Made by a program: the position numbers and the translations under genes | The notes under the pieces: model-generated | The model's input: the letters and a program-made list of their open reading frames with translations, nothing else | What the model was told of the DNA's origin: nothing | Database searches by the model: none | Shown: positions 21,918-38,624 of the stretch, piece after piece | Layout of the letters: each line of letters opens with the position of its first letter | How positions within the stretch are numbered: the first letter of the stretch is position 1 | Source of the DNA: Xestospongia muta | Lineage: Eukaryota; Porifera; Demospongiae; Haplosclerida; Petrosiidae | NCBI GenBank assembly: GCA_963693285.1 | Contig: OY848922.1 | Span: 2,964,923 to 3,028,922, forward strand | Length of the DNA: 64,000 nucleotides | Direction: 5' to 3'

Positions 21918-22269
21918 TTATTTGCTGGTATTAATAATACTATCAATACACAATTTCCCTTTATATTTCTTATATATTAAAGTCTGTGCAGTTGATAGCA
22001 ATGTTTCAAACTCCTTAATCCATTGTGGGTGATTAGTACTAACAACAGTTCTACGCAAACATTTCAATGCTAAATCTGTTACTTCAAGGTTCTCAGAACA
22101 TAACTTGATCAGAAACTCAGAAAAATATTCAGAGTCACTTGATATAGGACCTGTTGGATACTGAAACACCCACTCCTTAATTTTAATTCGTAGGTCACTC
22201 ATAAATTCATCTTGGTTTCTACCAACAAGTCTAATAGACTTGGAACTTTGAGAATCTAATTTGATTGGC

Positions 22270-22300
<31 letters not shown>

Positions 22301-24356
22301 GCTGTTGTTTACTATAACCTTCAAAGACTTTTTCTTGTAACTCATGTGGAAGAGCTAATAACACACTCTGATCTAGTTGTGATGCCGGAGGTAAGTCTAA
22401 CAGGAGTGACTTATCAAGATTACCACCGTCATTGCACTGGTCTCCTCCATCCTTAGAGTCAGTTGTATTAGCTGTTGCTCCAGGAGTCTTCTTTAGACTT
22501 GATTCACTTGTTTGGCCAGTCATCAATGACCTGATATCTGACATGCCAAAATTTCCTTTATGGGGACTACCCTCGACTGTGGAGACTAATCGATTTAATT
22601 GTATACCCATTCCTCTAATATCAGCTGCTGAGGGATTAAGTTGCTTTAACAAACGACAACAAATTCGATTTATTTCATCTGAACTGTTGGTTGGTAAAAG
22701 TAGCTGGGATGAACGAGATATATTATCGCATGAACCATGACCAAGATATTTACGAGTTTCCATAGGTGCTGTTGATTTGCGAATCTTCATCTTCAAACAA
22801 ACAGATGTCCCTTTGACACAAGCATCTTCAGCTCTGTCATGAAGTTCTTTTGACAACTGTTGTAAGAGTGTCTCTGCCTCTGATAACAGAGTGAAACGCA
22901 TACCATAATTAATTTCTACAGAAATGGATTTACGTTCTTTTTTTAGGCGTAAATCCCGATGATCAATACCACGTGAGAAGTAGTACAACATCTCTCCAGT
23001 CTTTGTACCAAAGTTATCTTGTAGCCTAGTCAGAGATAGATCCAAAAGTTGACCGCAGGTTGTTACACCTAACTCTTCAAGTTGTTGACTAAGAGACCAC
23101 CCAACTCCTGGCAAACAGCTAAGAGGTTGACTGGCTAAATACTCACTTACTTCTTCTTCATGTAAATAAAACTGTCCATTTGGTTTAGCTTTACGAGTTG
23201 CCATACGAGCTAACAGCATGTTATAAGAAATTCCCGCAGACATTGTACAATTTGTCTTCTCTTCTACTTCCATTCGCAGTTGTTTGACAATTTCTTGAAC
23301 ATGGTCAATATCCTTTGCATAGTCTGTCAATTCAACAAATGCTTCATCACAGCTAACAGCTTGGACCAAATGACTATAACTAATCATGACCTCATAGAGG
23401 GACTGAGACACTTGACGATACTTTTCAAATTCATAAGGAACAAGAACTAAATTAGGACAGCGTCTTGTAGCTTCGCCAACTGACATACCATTTCTAATCC
23501 CATATTCACGTGCTTCATAACTACACGATGCAATGTCAGATGTTGACTGTCGTAAGTCACTAGAAAGGCCTGAAGACTGAGGTTGTGTCTCACTTTTTTT
23601 GGCATGAGTTACTGCAACAGGTTTTCCTTTGAGGTGAGGGGTATCCCGAATACTTACAGACACAAAGAAGCAATCGACATCAATATGACATATTGCTCGT
23701 ACACCTTTACTTCGAAGGCTTTCTCCAGATGGTACCAAAGGTATTTTTCGTTTGGATTGAGGTAGTATTTTACTCGTAAACTCTTTCAGCTCAGCACTCC
23801 AAGTCGAAAGATAGTGTAATCGAGAATGGCTATAAAACTCACTAACAAAATCCTTTGATTGAGATACGTCACTCACACTAACATTCTGTGTAGTAAATGA
23901 ATCCAATGATGTTTTATTGGCTGCCTTGAAATTTATCTCTTTCTGTCCTTTCAAAGAAGTGTTGTAAAGTTCATAGTTTTTTATTGGTAACATTAGACCA
24001 GTTTTGATACTATCAGTAATCCATTGTGGCTTACAAACGATACTTGTCTCTGAAAGGTGTTTTATTTTTGCTGCTGGGAGATTTGTGGCTATCATGTGAG
24101 TAACACGCGACGACGGGGCATACTCATAATGTCCTCCGTGTGTGTGAATCATTTCTCTGAGTTCATCAGCATCTGGATTAGTGTAACCATTAACATAAAT
24201 AGTTACTCCATTAAAAATGTCTGACTTCTGAGCTCCTAGCTCTTCCAACTGGTCACGCAGCTTTCTTCTTTTAATAACCATATAATCCTTGTGGTCCTCC
24301 CAGCCATCTTCTCTCGGTTCTTCCGAAAGGTTACGCTTCCTAGTTGGGGTAGCCAT
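21918..24356 (-). CDS. REV1: DNA repair polymerase REV1, intronless
   Basis: A single open frame of 812 residues. A BRCT domain covers about residues 45-132 (FNGVTIYVNGYTNPDADELREMI, CKPQWITDSI). The Y-family polymerase core follows: CHIDVDCFFVSV with metal ligands Asp226 and Asp228, the SYEAREYGIRNGMSVGEA fingers block, and SCDEAFVEL with Asp337 and Glu338. The LPGVGWSLSQQLEELG little-finger entry lies near 414-430. Near 660-690 an LPHELQEKVF helix fits the ubiquitin-binding motif (UBM) of REV1. About 14 glutamines follow, then a C-terminal helical domain that in REV1 binds REV7 and other Y-family polymerases. REV1 is a deoxycytidyl transferase and a scaffold for translesion synthesis. The length is below the vertebrate protein (about 1,250). 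Absence of introns is unusual here and suggests a retrocopy that kept or regained function. Confidence 0.96.
22271..22309. repeat. CAG/CAA trinucleotide run coding polyglutamine in REV1
   Basis: A run of TTG/CTG on the + strand, CAA/CAG in the reading strand, encodes about 14 consecutive glutamines between the UBM-like motif and the C-terminal domain. The opposite-strand ORF with poly-valine is only its shadow. Confidence 0.9.
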
Positions 24357-24550
24357 ATTTAGTTAATTAGGGGTTAAAATGAACGCCTCACGTTCACGTA
24401 TGTAATTACCCCACCCTTCATACTATGAAAATTTTATTTCACACAAAACGAAAGTACTAAATTCTATCCAGACACACACAGTAACATATTAAATGTAGAT
24501 ATGTACAACTCCTCATTACTAAAGTCCTATTGGTTCTAACATTATAATAA

Positions 24551-27500
24551 TTAAGTTACACAATACTGAGTACTTTCAAATATTTTCTGTAAAACTTCTT
24601 CTAATACATCACATTTCTCAAAGCACTTTCTTATTGCTTGAGCATCATTAAGTTGTAGAATTGCATTCCATGAAGTTTCATTAGCAACCTGAGGCAATGG
24701 TTCTTCTGCTAATAGCTCAGTATTAACAAAGAATTCGACAAACAACTGATGAAACAAATGATGCGAATAGAAGACAATGTAAGGTCGATTTGGAGGACAA
24801 CCTTCTGTTCCATCTCCAATGCAAAGAGCCACTTCCATCTCACAAGGAAAATTTTTTTGATTCAATAATCGAAGATATACATGAGAGAGCTCTCTGTGAA
24901 GTGGACTGATAGGACCACAATGAATGGAGATATCTTCTGTTGAAGTGTGACTTGTTGTGATGACAACAAACTGTTGAGATCCAAACTTTTCTGGAGTCAA
25001 TTTTTGACAATGCTCATTGCAAAGATAGGCTATTCCTTGTGGAGTATTTGATACTCTTCCATAGGCAAATGGTTTGATGCAGCAATTTTGACAAAGATAA
25101 CGACAAAACCAACACTTTCTGCCACTGTCACACTTTGTATCAAATGGAGGTACATCTCTAAAAAAGAAAAAGTAAAATTTGTTTGATAAAAGTAATGTCA
25201 CTTGTACAAATGATCCATCCATCTATCCATCGATGGATAGATGGATGGATCATTTGTACAAGTGACAATAGATATCTATTGTTCACAATATCACAAAGGC
25301 TGCTTACTTTCCTTTGTTGACAGCTGACTTGAGACGATACAATAATGATTTCATGCTACTGAACCCCTTTTCTTTAAGGAGATCTTTCAGAATTTGTGGC
25401 ATTCTTTCTTTGGCTGTACGTACATGTGATATTCCTTTTTGGTGAGTTGAGAGGGTTGGATCATCATTAACGAGAAAATTTGTTATATTTAGAGTTTCAA
25501 CTGAAAAAAAAGCTCCACAATTGACATGACTACCCGGACTATAAAAATGCCATATAACATATGGTTTATCAATGGGATACTTTCCACTTCTTCCAACAGC
25601 TACAAAAAATGATGAGCCTTCTTCTGAACCTCGTACATAATTGGAATGCAAGAGGAGACAGTGGCCTTTTGGTAGTAGTAGTTTTCTTGGATTCTTGGCG
25701 GGTCTGACTGAGAATTCAGGTGGCAAAAGATTGATGGTTTTTAATGATTTATGAAGTGTCCCAGTATCCAGCACTAAATGCCTCATAATGGGCTCTGCAT
25801 CTGCAAGCATAGCTTTGTGAATACCAAAAGTATCATCCTTGACATCAGAATCAAAGTGGACATTTTTTAGACTTTTGGATAATTTTTGACTCATTTCCCA
25901 AATAGCATCTCTGATACTTTTTGATAAGCTACGAAAAAGAGACCATAATGTTGTAGGAAGTTGACTTCTTCTTTCATTAGCTTTTGGAACCCAAAATACA
26001 CCACCGGCAGGATTGACACAAAACTTATTGTATTTGTGTCTCGGAAAAGATTCCTGAAAGCTTAGAAATATATTGATACAACCAATATGGACAATAAAAA
26101 AGGTAGCTTCAACTACAGAATATGGGAAGGAGTTATCCTTGCCAAAGTATTCACCAATTGCACCAGTCAGAAACCAATTCATATAGCCATGCTGTATCTC
26201 CTCAAGCCCCACTGATAATGAACTGATAAAAATATAGACATCTGGTGCATCAGAGCATGGTTTATTTGCCACCCAACTCATAATTTGGGACTGACAGGAC
26301 TTCAAAACTTTGTAAATAGTTTCATTATTAACATAGTCGTCTATACTCCAGTGCAATGCCCGAAATAAAAGACCAATACAGAATTGATACAACCATGGAC
26401 CATACTCTATATATTGTTCATCAGTAGATTGTATATCATCTTTCTTGTTATAAATTTTCCTGAAAAAGTTTGGAAGAAATTGGCTTTCACCACAGCCACT
26501 AATAACGTCTTCACAATTACGACAAAGCATATAATATGCTAGTTCACCTGGTGAAATGAGACGTTTCTGACTGGCAGCTATAGCTGATTTTTGTGAAAAC
26601 AACACTTGCTTGCTGTCGTCATTTAAACTTCCAGCAAATTCTTCTAAGATTGCTTTAGGAATAATATGACTCTTAATCAACTTTTCTCGACGATTACTCT
26701 TAGAACCTGTGTTAGCTTTAAATTTATCATCAGATTGGGTTTCTAATGCAATTTTACTAGAATCCTGTGATGGATCTTTGAGGTTTCTTCTACAAAGGTA
26801 ACATCTATAACAGCTCTCAAGCATATTGGCTTCAAAAATACAATCCATCATTGCTCTGTCAAACATTGCCAATGCTTCATCATCAAGGTAACCATGGTCT
26901 AATGCCTCTCCAAACAACAGGATAACTTCTTTGTTTAAAGTATAAACCTTCTCATAGACAGATTTCTTTACATCAATGGACAGTTTTGCAAGCTTTAGTT
27001 GCCTTTGTTTTTCAAGAAAGCAATAGTAAAGTGCTTTGCCTTTAATCAACTTTAACTCCGAGATCATATTGCCATGTAAACTAGTCTGGTCAGTGTTTTT
27101 TAGTATTTTATCACACATCATAATGCAATCATTCCACCTTTGTAGACTATAGTATCCTTTGGCATAGATAATATAACTATTGAGATCTGTAAGTAAATAC
27201 AAATAAAATTTGTACATGTGTTATATATATATAGATAGATAGATACTAATTATGTAGTTGCATTTTAAGAATACGTGCAGTCTTAAAAAGCTGCTATCAC
27301 TAGTCCATCAGAGGGACAAGTTTGTTAGACAACTTTCATCAAGATCACACTTTAGTGGTAACATATCTTCCAGTAAATCACAGGCTATTTACATTGATGT
27401 CTACAATAATCAACTTACCAGTTATCTTTCCATTATTTTGTATAGTAATCATGATGCATTCCACAACATCAATAAAACCTGTGGCATTACTACGGCATAC

Positions 27501-30500
27501 CTCAGCCAAACTTGTCATAACACAATAAGTTTCATCACGTAAACTTTCTTGCAACAAAGTCACTTTACTTTCAAGTATATAAAGAATTAACTTGCAAGCT
27601 TCCAATTTATCATTCTCGCTTATACAATTTTGTGTAAATGATAATAGACGAGGCAAAAGACTATCATGAGATGCCAAGAGGACTTCACTAAGCTCATGTA
27701 ACTGCTCACTCAATGCTGGTATGGTTAACAGACAGTTGATAGACTTCAATAATATTGAAAGATGAAATTTAAAAATTCCTTTTGCGTGGAAGTTATTAGA
27801 ACATGCTGCTTCATATACTAAATCAATAAGAGTCTGGGCATCATTGTAACTGAACTGGAGTAATGAGAGCCTGTCTTCACTTAATGTTGGTGTCACAAAA
27901 CCAGCCACCATCTTGGAGACTAATTGTATTGCAGAATCATCTGAAGTTGACAAAGGACTGAGACAATTGAACCAATCGACTTTATCATAATAAGCATGAA
28001 TTTGAGGTAATTGTACGCATACCAACATGAGTGTTAGCTGACAACGTAGAAGAAATCGAGAAAACTATAAAAAAAGAGACAAACGTTATTATATTGTTAA
28101 TAGACTATTACACATACTCACATTACTTTCTTTAATCAAAGATGGTCGTTGATGAAATTTCACATATTCTAATAGCAAACCACTCCTAACAATATGACTG
28201 CTAATAGAATTGTTCTTTTGTATCCACTCAAGAACACACAATAGTAACTCCATAAAACAAGGCCCAATAAAATTATCCTTCTGGGATATAAGTGCTAAAG
28301 GAAATATATACAGTGGATGTGCTGAATAATTACAGAACATTACCTCTATATGCTTTAAAGAGGAATCTATGAATTAAATCCATAGCTGATGGATGTATAG
28401 CTATGCTCTCTGCAAGTTCAAGTTGAATACTATCACTAGCTTTCATCCAAAATGAGTGAACTTCCCTAATAATATCTAAGATACGAGTGTGGGTGGGGTT
28501 ACTGCTATTCATTATTAGTTTTCCCCCTTCATTTTTGGCTAATACAACAGATAAAAGTTCAACGAGTTCATTTAGCAATTTTATAAATATAGCCCTGATC
28601 TGTGGCAAACTGGCCGAGTCACAAGAAATGACATCACCACCTACATTTTCATAATCTATATAAAATTAGAGAATTTAAATCAGTTAATGTAATATTTTTA
28701 CAACTTACCTACACTACCTTGCAAACTCAGGAGTGCACACTCGCTAAGGAACTTTACACATGCATCCTCAGAATTTTCCTTAACTTCTGATATAATTTCA
28801 AATGCTGATATGTCATCAAGATTTTGCCTTAATTGAAGTGAATTAGCCAGTACAAGCAACAATCTTAAAGCTGTCTTTTTTTCTGTCAGTTTATCACTAT
28901 TTAGAAGCAAAAGCAGAGATGGCAGAATCTCTTGTGATTGAATAACAGCTAAAAAATTAGCTTGATTGATGAGAAAGTTTTGAAGTGATGGAATCAATTC
29001 CACTGTTGAAAACTGACATCCAAATCCGCTTGCTACGTGCGTCTCTGATACAACTGATTGATAGATCATCTGCAACAATGTTGACATGTCACTTTCAGTC
29101 AAGCTTACTAAATATGATACTTTCTCTTTATCTAATACATGAGCCATATATCCAGAGATCAGTTTAGCACTAAAACGAAGAGGACCATAGGATGAAGATG
29201 TCCAACTTTCAAGTAAAGAAAACCAATCAAATCCAGGGGATGTATAAAACCATCCAAGTTCTTTCTCTTGAGCACAATTTGATAACACAATTGTTGCCGT
29301 GACAACTATATGTTTTAGAGCCTATTAAGTTAAAACAGTACTGTAATGTACTTAAATCAAACATTGGCAGTATCATTACCTCCATTTCATTATCTGTTAT
29401 TGAAGATAGCGAACACACAAGATCAGCAATATAAATTAAAACTTGTGTTTCCATAATTCGAAACCTCATGTTTTGAGAAACATCAGTCCATGAGGACATT
29501 GCAGAGAGAATGATACTGAGACATTGGTAAATAGTAGCATTAGGAGAATTTTCAGTCTCTGTAGAAATTTATATAATGTCTATAATTATTACAATTAATT
29601 TCTATACATACTTTCAATAATGCTGCAAATAAACTTGTCAATTTCTTTTATCAATCCAGTGGAAACTGTATACTCTGATAGTTTGATTTTAATTTCTGAT
29701 GTACACTGACAATACAATGTCCACATTTCAGTTAATATACTACATAATTCAGTGCTTTTGCTACTATAGTCAGGAAATGCATTCTTCAACATCAAAGTAA
29801 TATTCGTAATAAGAGAGCCATACTCATGAGCAGGCAAGTCTGCCAAGTCACTTACTAAAATAAAGAGAGGCATATTGAAAGATATACAAATACATAATAC
29901 AGCTACACTGGCTTGTAATAAAATCAATAGCTTACTGTCAATTTCTTTGTGACCCTGAATAGCAAATAAAGCCTTTTGTGCACTGTGTTTGAGTTTTGAA
30001 TCCTCAGATTCCCGTATTTGCTCAAGAATTTCTGTTATTGGGAGCTCAGACTGCTTATACAGCTGATTAGTATGCGAGGATACTTGAAGTGCTGATATAT
30101 AGTTACAACCAGCAACTATACCTTCTTCATTACCACTTAAAAGAAGAGTTGAAATAAAATTGATTGTATTAACTGGATCAACTATTTTTTTCTGAAGTTG
30201 CATTACTTTTGTTAGAGCAGCAAGGAGAGTAACTACAGACACAGTACAAAGATTGTCAAACATGGCAATAGAAAGATTGGTAGATTGGACAGCATTAGCA
30301 AAAGAGTCCTGCACACAGTCAATATCAATACTATGTAACTTAACGGACAAATTGTCTGTATCTTCAAATTCATAAAGGATATGGCTGGTAATGAAATAAG
30401 CCATAATTCTAGCAGTCTGACTGGTAGATGTAAGCCATGGTTTTAAGAGTTGTGACCAGTTAACATCTTTTAAAGGACACTTGCTATCTGATAAGTCAAC

Positions 30501-33344
30501 GTTTTGCACACAATTGAGAACAACACCAAGATTAAGATGCACCAAAAATTTGATAAACTATTTGGAAAGAAATTGTGTATATAAGACAGTGTTTTATAAC
30601 TACATATTGATATAGCAGACTCAACATAATTTCTGTATTTGTGATTTTCAGTGAATATTCAATTAATCATACAAAAAATTTCATGATTATTTATAAGTAT
30701 ATAGTACATTACTGCATGATAAATTACCATATTCATAATTGCAATGTTATTACATTAATTTTACTGAAACTATACATGCAGTAGTTTAGATAGAAGACTA
30801 ACCCAAGTGTATTCAGGAGCACACAATATCATCAGTTGTTGAATATGTTCCATCACGAGATTAGTGTCAATTAATTGTAATGGGAGCTTTGAGTTACACT
30901 CACTCCAATATAGTATACAATGGAACATCATAGTAAGACAAGGAACTACTTCATCACACACAGTTAGAAGACCTATATAATGAAAGCCAACAGATACGTT
31001 ATTATGTTCAGATAGACTGGGTGCAACTAGAACTACTTAGCATTACCAGGTTATCACTAACCATTAAAAATTTTTGTGGCCACCTCATAAAGTGGTTTCA
31101 AAACGTCAGGTTTCGCAATAGTTTCTATTAATTCATTCCTGTAAATTGTATTCGCCTTTGACAGCACAAACATGGTATCAAACATATCAATAAGAAACTC
31201 TGAGAAAGGCATCAAGTCACACGAAAGAGTCATACCACTTCTTTCTATTTTCTCAAGAAGTAATGTAGTAACTTTGATTAAAGCCTCCACTTGACTGTTG
31301 ACAATTACTAGTGTACCTTTACACTGTATTAAGTGTAAAATGGCTTCACTATCAACAGAGAGGCAGAGATCTTCATGACATTGATATTGTTGAAAAGATT
31401 CAACAAATGAGATTAAGTCTATATTAGGACTGGAGGTAGATTTCATAATAAGAAGCAATTTGAATAGTGCTTTCTTTTCAGACAGTGAACTAGAAGCTGA
31501 TAATTTCAGCAAAGACAATAAAGCAGCTGATGATGTTAACAGTGGATGATCTGATTGTAAAGCTATCTTTTGAAGTATCAGCAACGATTCTTCCAATGTA
31601 ATTGTCAAGGCCATTCCAAATGGAGTGTGATCATAACTTTCTGATGATGGGACAATATTCTGCAAAAGGTAATGATATTCTTCATCACTGAGTTTAAAAC
31701 TGAACAATTGTTCTGTAGTAAAGGTGGGTGCTAAAAGCAAAGCAATGAGTTTTGAAAGAAGAATTGTTTCAGGACAATTCACTATCTGAATAATTGGATT
31801 CAGCAATTCATACCACTTCTTTCCTGAGTAAATGTAGAATGAAGTAAACTTGCTTGATATAAAACATTTAAATAACAACTCAAGATGAAGAGTAACAAAT
31901 TTCAACAATTCCTATGTAAAAGAAAACAAAGAATAGTTAGAATACTCAATTGACTATAATTGTTTACTGCTCAAGCAATGCAGAATTATTGTCCGCACTA
32001 TATGATATATCAATGAAAACTTAATATCACTTTCCCTAATACATGACATATTCTCGTGTCAAATCCAAATAATTAATAATCCATTAACTACAGTTGATTT
32101 AAGAACAGTACCTTGTTATGAAGAGCAGATTGTGTTAAGATCTTAATAATCTCAATTTGACTATAAAGTAGACCACTGGTCAACAATTTTAATCTCATTT
32201 TCCCACTAAAACTTGCCCAGTTAAAAAATGCAGTGGAGATTTGTAACAAAGATTGCTGATAATAGATACAACCTTCATTCTTCATCTCTACCAAATAAAA
32301 AGATAAAATATTTAATCAAGAAGCATCAAACTATTGAAACAGTATCCTGGTTAATTATTAGTGGTAAACTAAGTATTTGAAACCACACCTACATCTCTAT
32401 AACTATAGCTGTTTAATAGTTAATCAAGTAGACTTACATAATAATTAAAACAAGTAAAGGATGATGCTATTGACGCTATGTAGTGACATTGATCTATAAA
32501 ATATGTATCACAAAGTGGCTATTGGGTACTTAACCCCTAAATAATCTTGTGACACCCTACCCCTTGATTAACCAGCATCTTTGACATTGGAACCATAGAC
32601 ACAGTAGTTATGAAGCACAGCTGTATAAACTAGTATCACATACTATGACGCATACGCAATAAACATGTAGTGTGAGTACCACAAGCCATCTTTTAGAATG
32701 GAGCATCAGCAAGACATTTCCAGTTGGGTTGGGTTCCTGGTTTTGGTTGTATATTGTAATGTTTATGAAACACCATTATAATATCTATAAAATGGCATCT
32801 GTAAATTACATTGGTGCTAGTATCATGTACTATGGTGCCATTATGTTACTCACTGCACATGCATCATAGTAATTAGTATCTGATACTAGTAGATGGCGCT
32901 TCATTAGTGTCCATGTTCAACACGTAGAGTGTCCATGTTGCCACTACCTACAGTAGGTATCTAATTTCTATATAATAATTTGATCAACATCAATAGTCAC
33001 TTTGTAATTAAAAACAATATTGTCCCATATTGAGCAAATATGATGGAAGCTGTTGATATTATTGTAAATTTACCCAGTATCTTACTTTTTGTAACTCTGT
33101 ATAAATAGTCTGAAAATAATTCCAAACCAGACTTCAGGTTCAATAACTCATCTATCATAACAATAAGATCAGTATGGCTGTCATGCCATATAACCTCCAA
33201 CTGTTGGAGGGTTTCTTCCAGTTCAATAAGACGTGACTTGGTTTTAATTTCATTAACAGTTGATAAATCACTCAAAATAAGGAATAACAAATCAATAGTT
33301 TTTTTAAAAAGATCGCGAATATGCTGAGGCACCAAAGACTCCAT
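24551..33344 (-). CDS. Giant ARM/HEAT-repeat, TPR-like and HNH-like protein, unknown family
   Basis: Thirteen exons follow in phase: 33074-33344, 32112-32287, 31072-31911, 30803-30972, 29936-30557, 29612-29854, 29380-29558, 28709-29321, 28344-28655, 28122-28294, 27419-28064, 25308-27186 and 24551-25157, about 2,240 codons. The first ~1,400 residues are all-helical, Leu/Ser-rich, with a recurring ~200-residue cassette (W..LL..W, then K.I.....L, then LL..I..S, then LPSLLLLLNS). A segment with paired helices resembling TPRs follows (YAKGYYSLQRWNDCIMMCDKIL). Next is CYRCYLCRRNL, then SHIIPKAILEEFAG, then YYMLCRNCEDVISGCGESQF, an order of CxxC, SHIIP and CxxCE that resembles HNH/treble-clef nucleases. 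The C-terminal exon has a Cys cluster (CWFCRYLCQNCC). Two related PY(V/I) blocks suggest an internal duplication. No signal peptide or membrane segment is obvious. Function unknown; nuclease activity is only inferred. Confidence 0.75.
25196..25267. repeat. Perfect 72-bp palindrome without spacer
   Basis: The two 36-bp arms are exact reverse complements around the centre ATCGAT (25229-25234), with no loop. I checked the pairing base by base from the centre to 25196/25267; the next pair (25195/25268) fails. Inside the arms a GATCCATC/TATCCATC motif is repeated. It sits in the last intron (25158-25307) of the giant gene and could extrude as a cruciform or form a 36-bp RNA hairpin. Confidence 0.97.
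32288..33073. other. First intron of the giant gene
   Basis: This 786-bp intron is longer than most here. It has direct-repeat-like pieces (AGTGTCCATGTT twice near 32906-32941) and no reading frame I would support. Confidence 0.5.
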
Positions 33345-33511
33345 GACAGTAACTAATTAATATTCATTAAATGGGTGGGTATTAGGGCTGTATAATATTC
33401 ATAATAAAAACGGAATAACTGACACATGAAATTATATATGTCAGTAAACTGATAATAAATAATAATTGAATCAATTACATATGAGTATGATTTGGCATGA
33501 CGCTAATAATG

Positions 33512-37713
<4,202 letters not shown>

Positions 37714-38058
37714 TATCAGTAACTAATATTTCTACAACGTGATGCAATATCTAATTATATAATACTAATTACATAGTCTATGAGTCTATGAAAGAGTGCA
37801 GGCAGGAACTGACATTTAATTGCGTACATATATCTAACAGTCTAACTGACATACCATGGAAAAGCACCAGTGCTCTATTTTTTCAAAATCGTTTCATGTC
37901 CAGTTTCGTCCCTAGACTGCCACGCCCGAGAAAAGGGTTTAGCAGGAGGGGGTGTATGGCAGACTGGGGACGTAGCTAACTTCTATACATATAGTTTAGT
38001 TAGGCGTGCTCTAATCGTTTCTAAAGGTCAGACCACGCCTGAGAAGGGGATGTAAATA
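37714..38058. other. Upstream region of MATE copy 1
   Basis: Probable promoter region. Two CCACGCC/GACCACGCCTGAG-type boxes occur near 37921 and 38031. I see no coding exon. Confidence 0.4.
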
Positions 38059-38434
38059 GACCTTGGTAGATTATGCTGGCATAATTTTGAGAATAATAGG
38101 TGACAAAAAGAATTGAGAATTATGCTAGAATAAGAGGTACATTTTCTTACTTGATTGATGGGCGTGTCCACAAACAGGACGCACCCCCCCCTAGTTAACT
38201 CTGAAGTCTGAACTTGTGAAGTGTATAAAGTGTACATGTATGTTTGCCTTGACAATTTAATTGTAATGAAAGTTGTTTTGAAATAAAATCATTGTAATTG
38301 TACGTTGCAACGAGTGACTTTTGGTGAGAATAACGTCAGAATAATAGGCTCCTTGAAAGAAATAATAGGGCAAATTTTCGGGGAATAAAAGAGTAGAATA
38401 ATAGGTAAAAATTTGAGCATAATCCACCAAGGCC
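38059..38434. mobile_element. TA-flanked MITE, 376 bp
   Basis: The left end GACCTTGGTAGATTATGCT and the right end, reverse-complemented (GGCCTTGGTGGATTATGCT), match at 17 of 19 positions, with TA on each side (38057-38058 and 38435-38436). AATAATAGG-type repeats follow inside each end. There is no coding capacity. TIR plus TA duplication fits a Tc1/mariner-related non-autonomous element. Confidence 0.7.
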
Positions 38435-38584
38435 TAGATGTAGATCGTGCTGAGCATTATGGGTCGTCGTTTCAGATCTGGCTTCTGTTTGTGTGGTCGA
38501 CTTAACTAAAAGTTCTGAAGGTCCCAGGATCAGTTTCAAAATTATTATTTCGTGTAACAGGTATTTTAGCCTGTAAAAAACAAG

Positions 38585-38619
<35 letters not shown>
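38585..38619. repeat. (TA)n at the 3' end of the LINE fragment
   Basis: A pure TA run of ~34 bp follows the presumed 3' UTR of the element. A second TA run (39580-39603) borders its other end. Confidence 0.85.
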
Positions 38620-38620
<1 letters not shown>

Positions 38621-38624
38621 ACAA

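Noticed and set aside
22265..22456. Poly-valine ORF on the + strand
   Set aside because: Shadow of the REV1 polyglutamine codons.
32672..32869. 65-codon + ORF in the first intron of the giant gene
   Set aside because: Low complexity, opposite strand, no recognisable motif or conserved partner.
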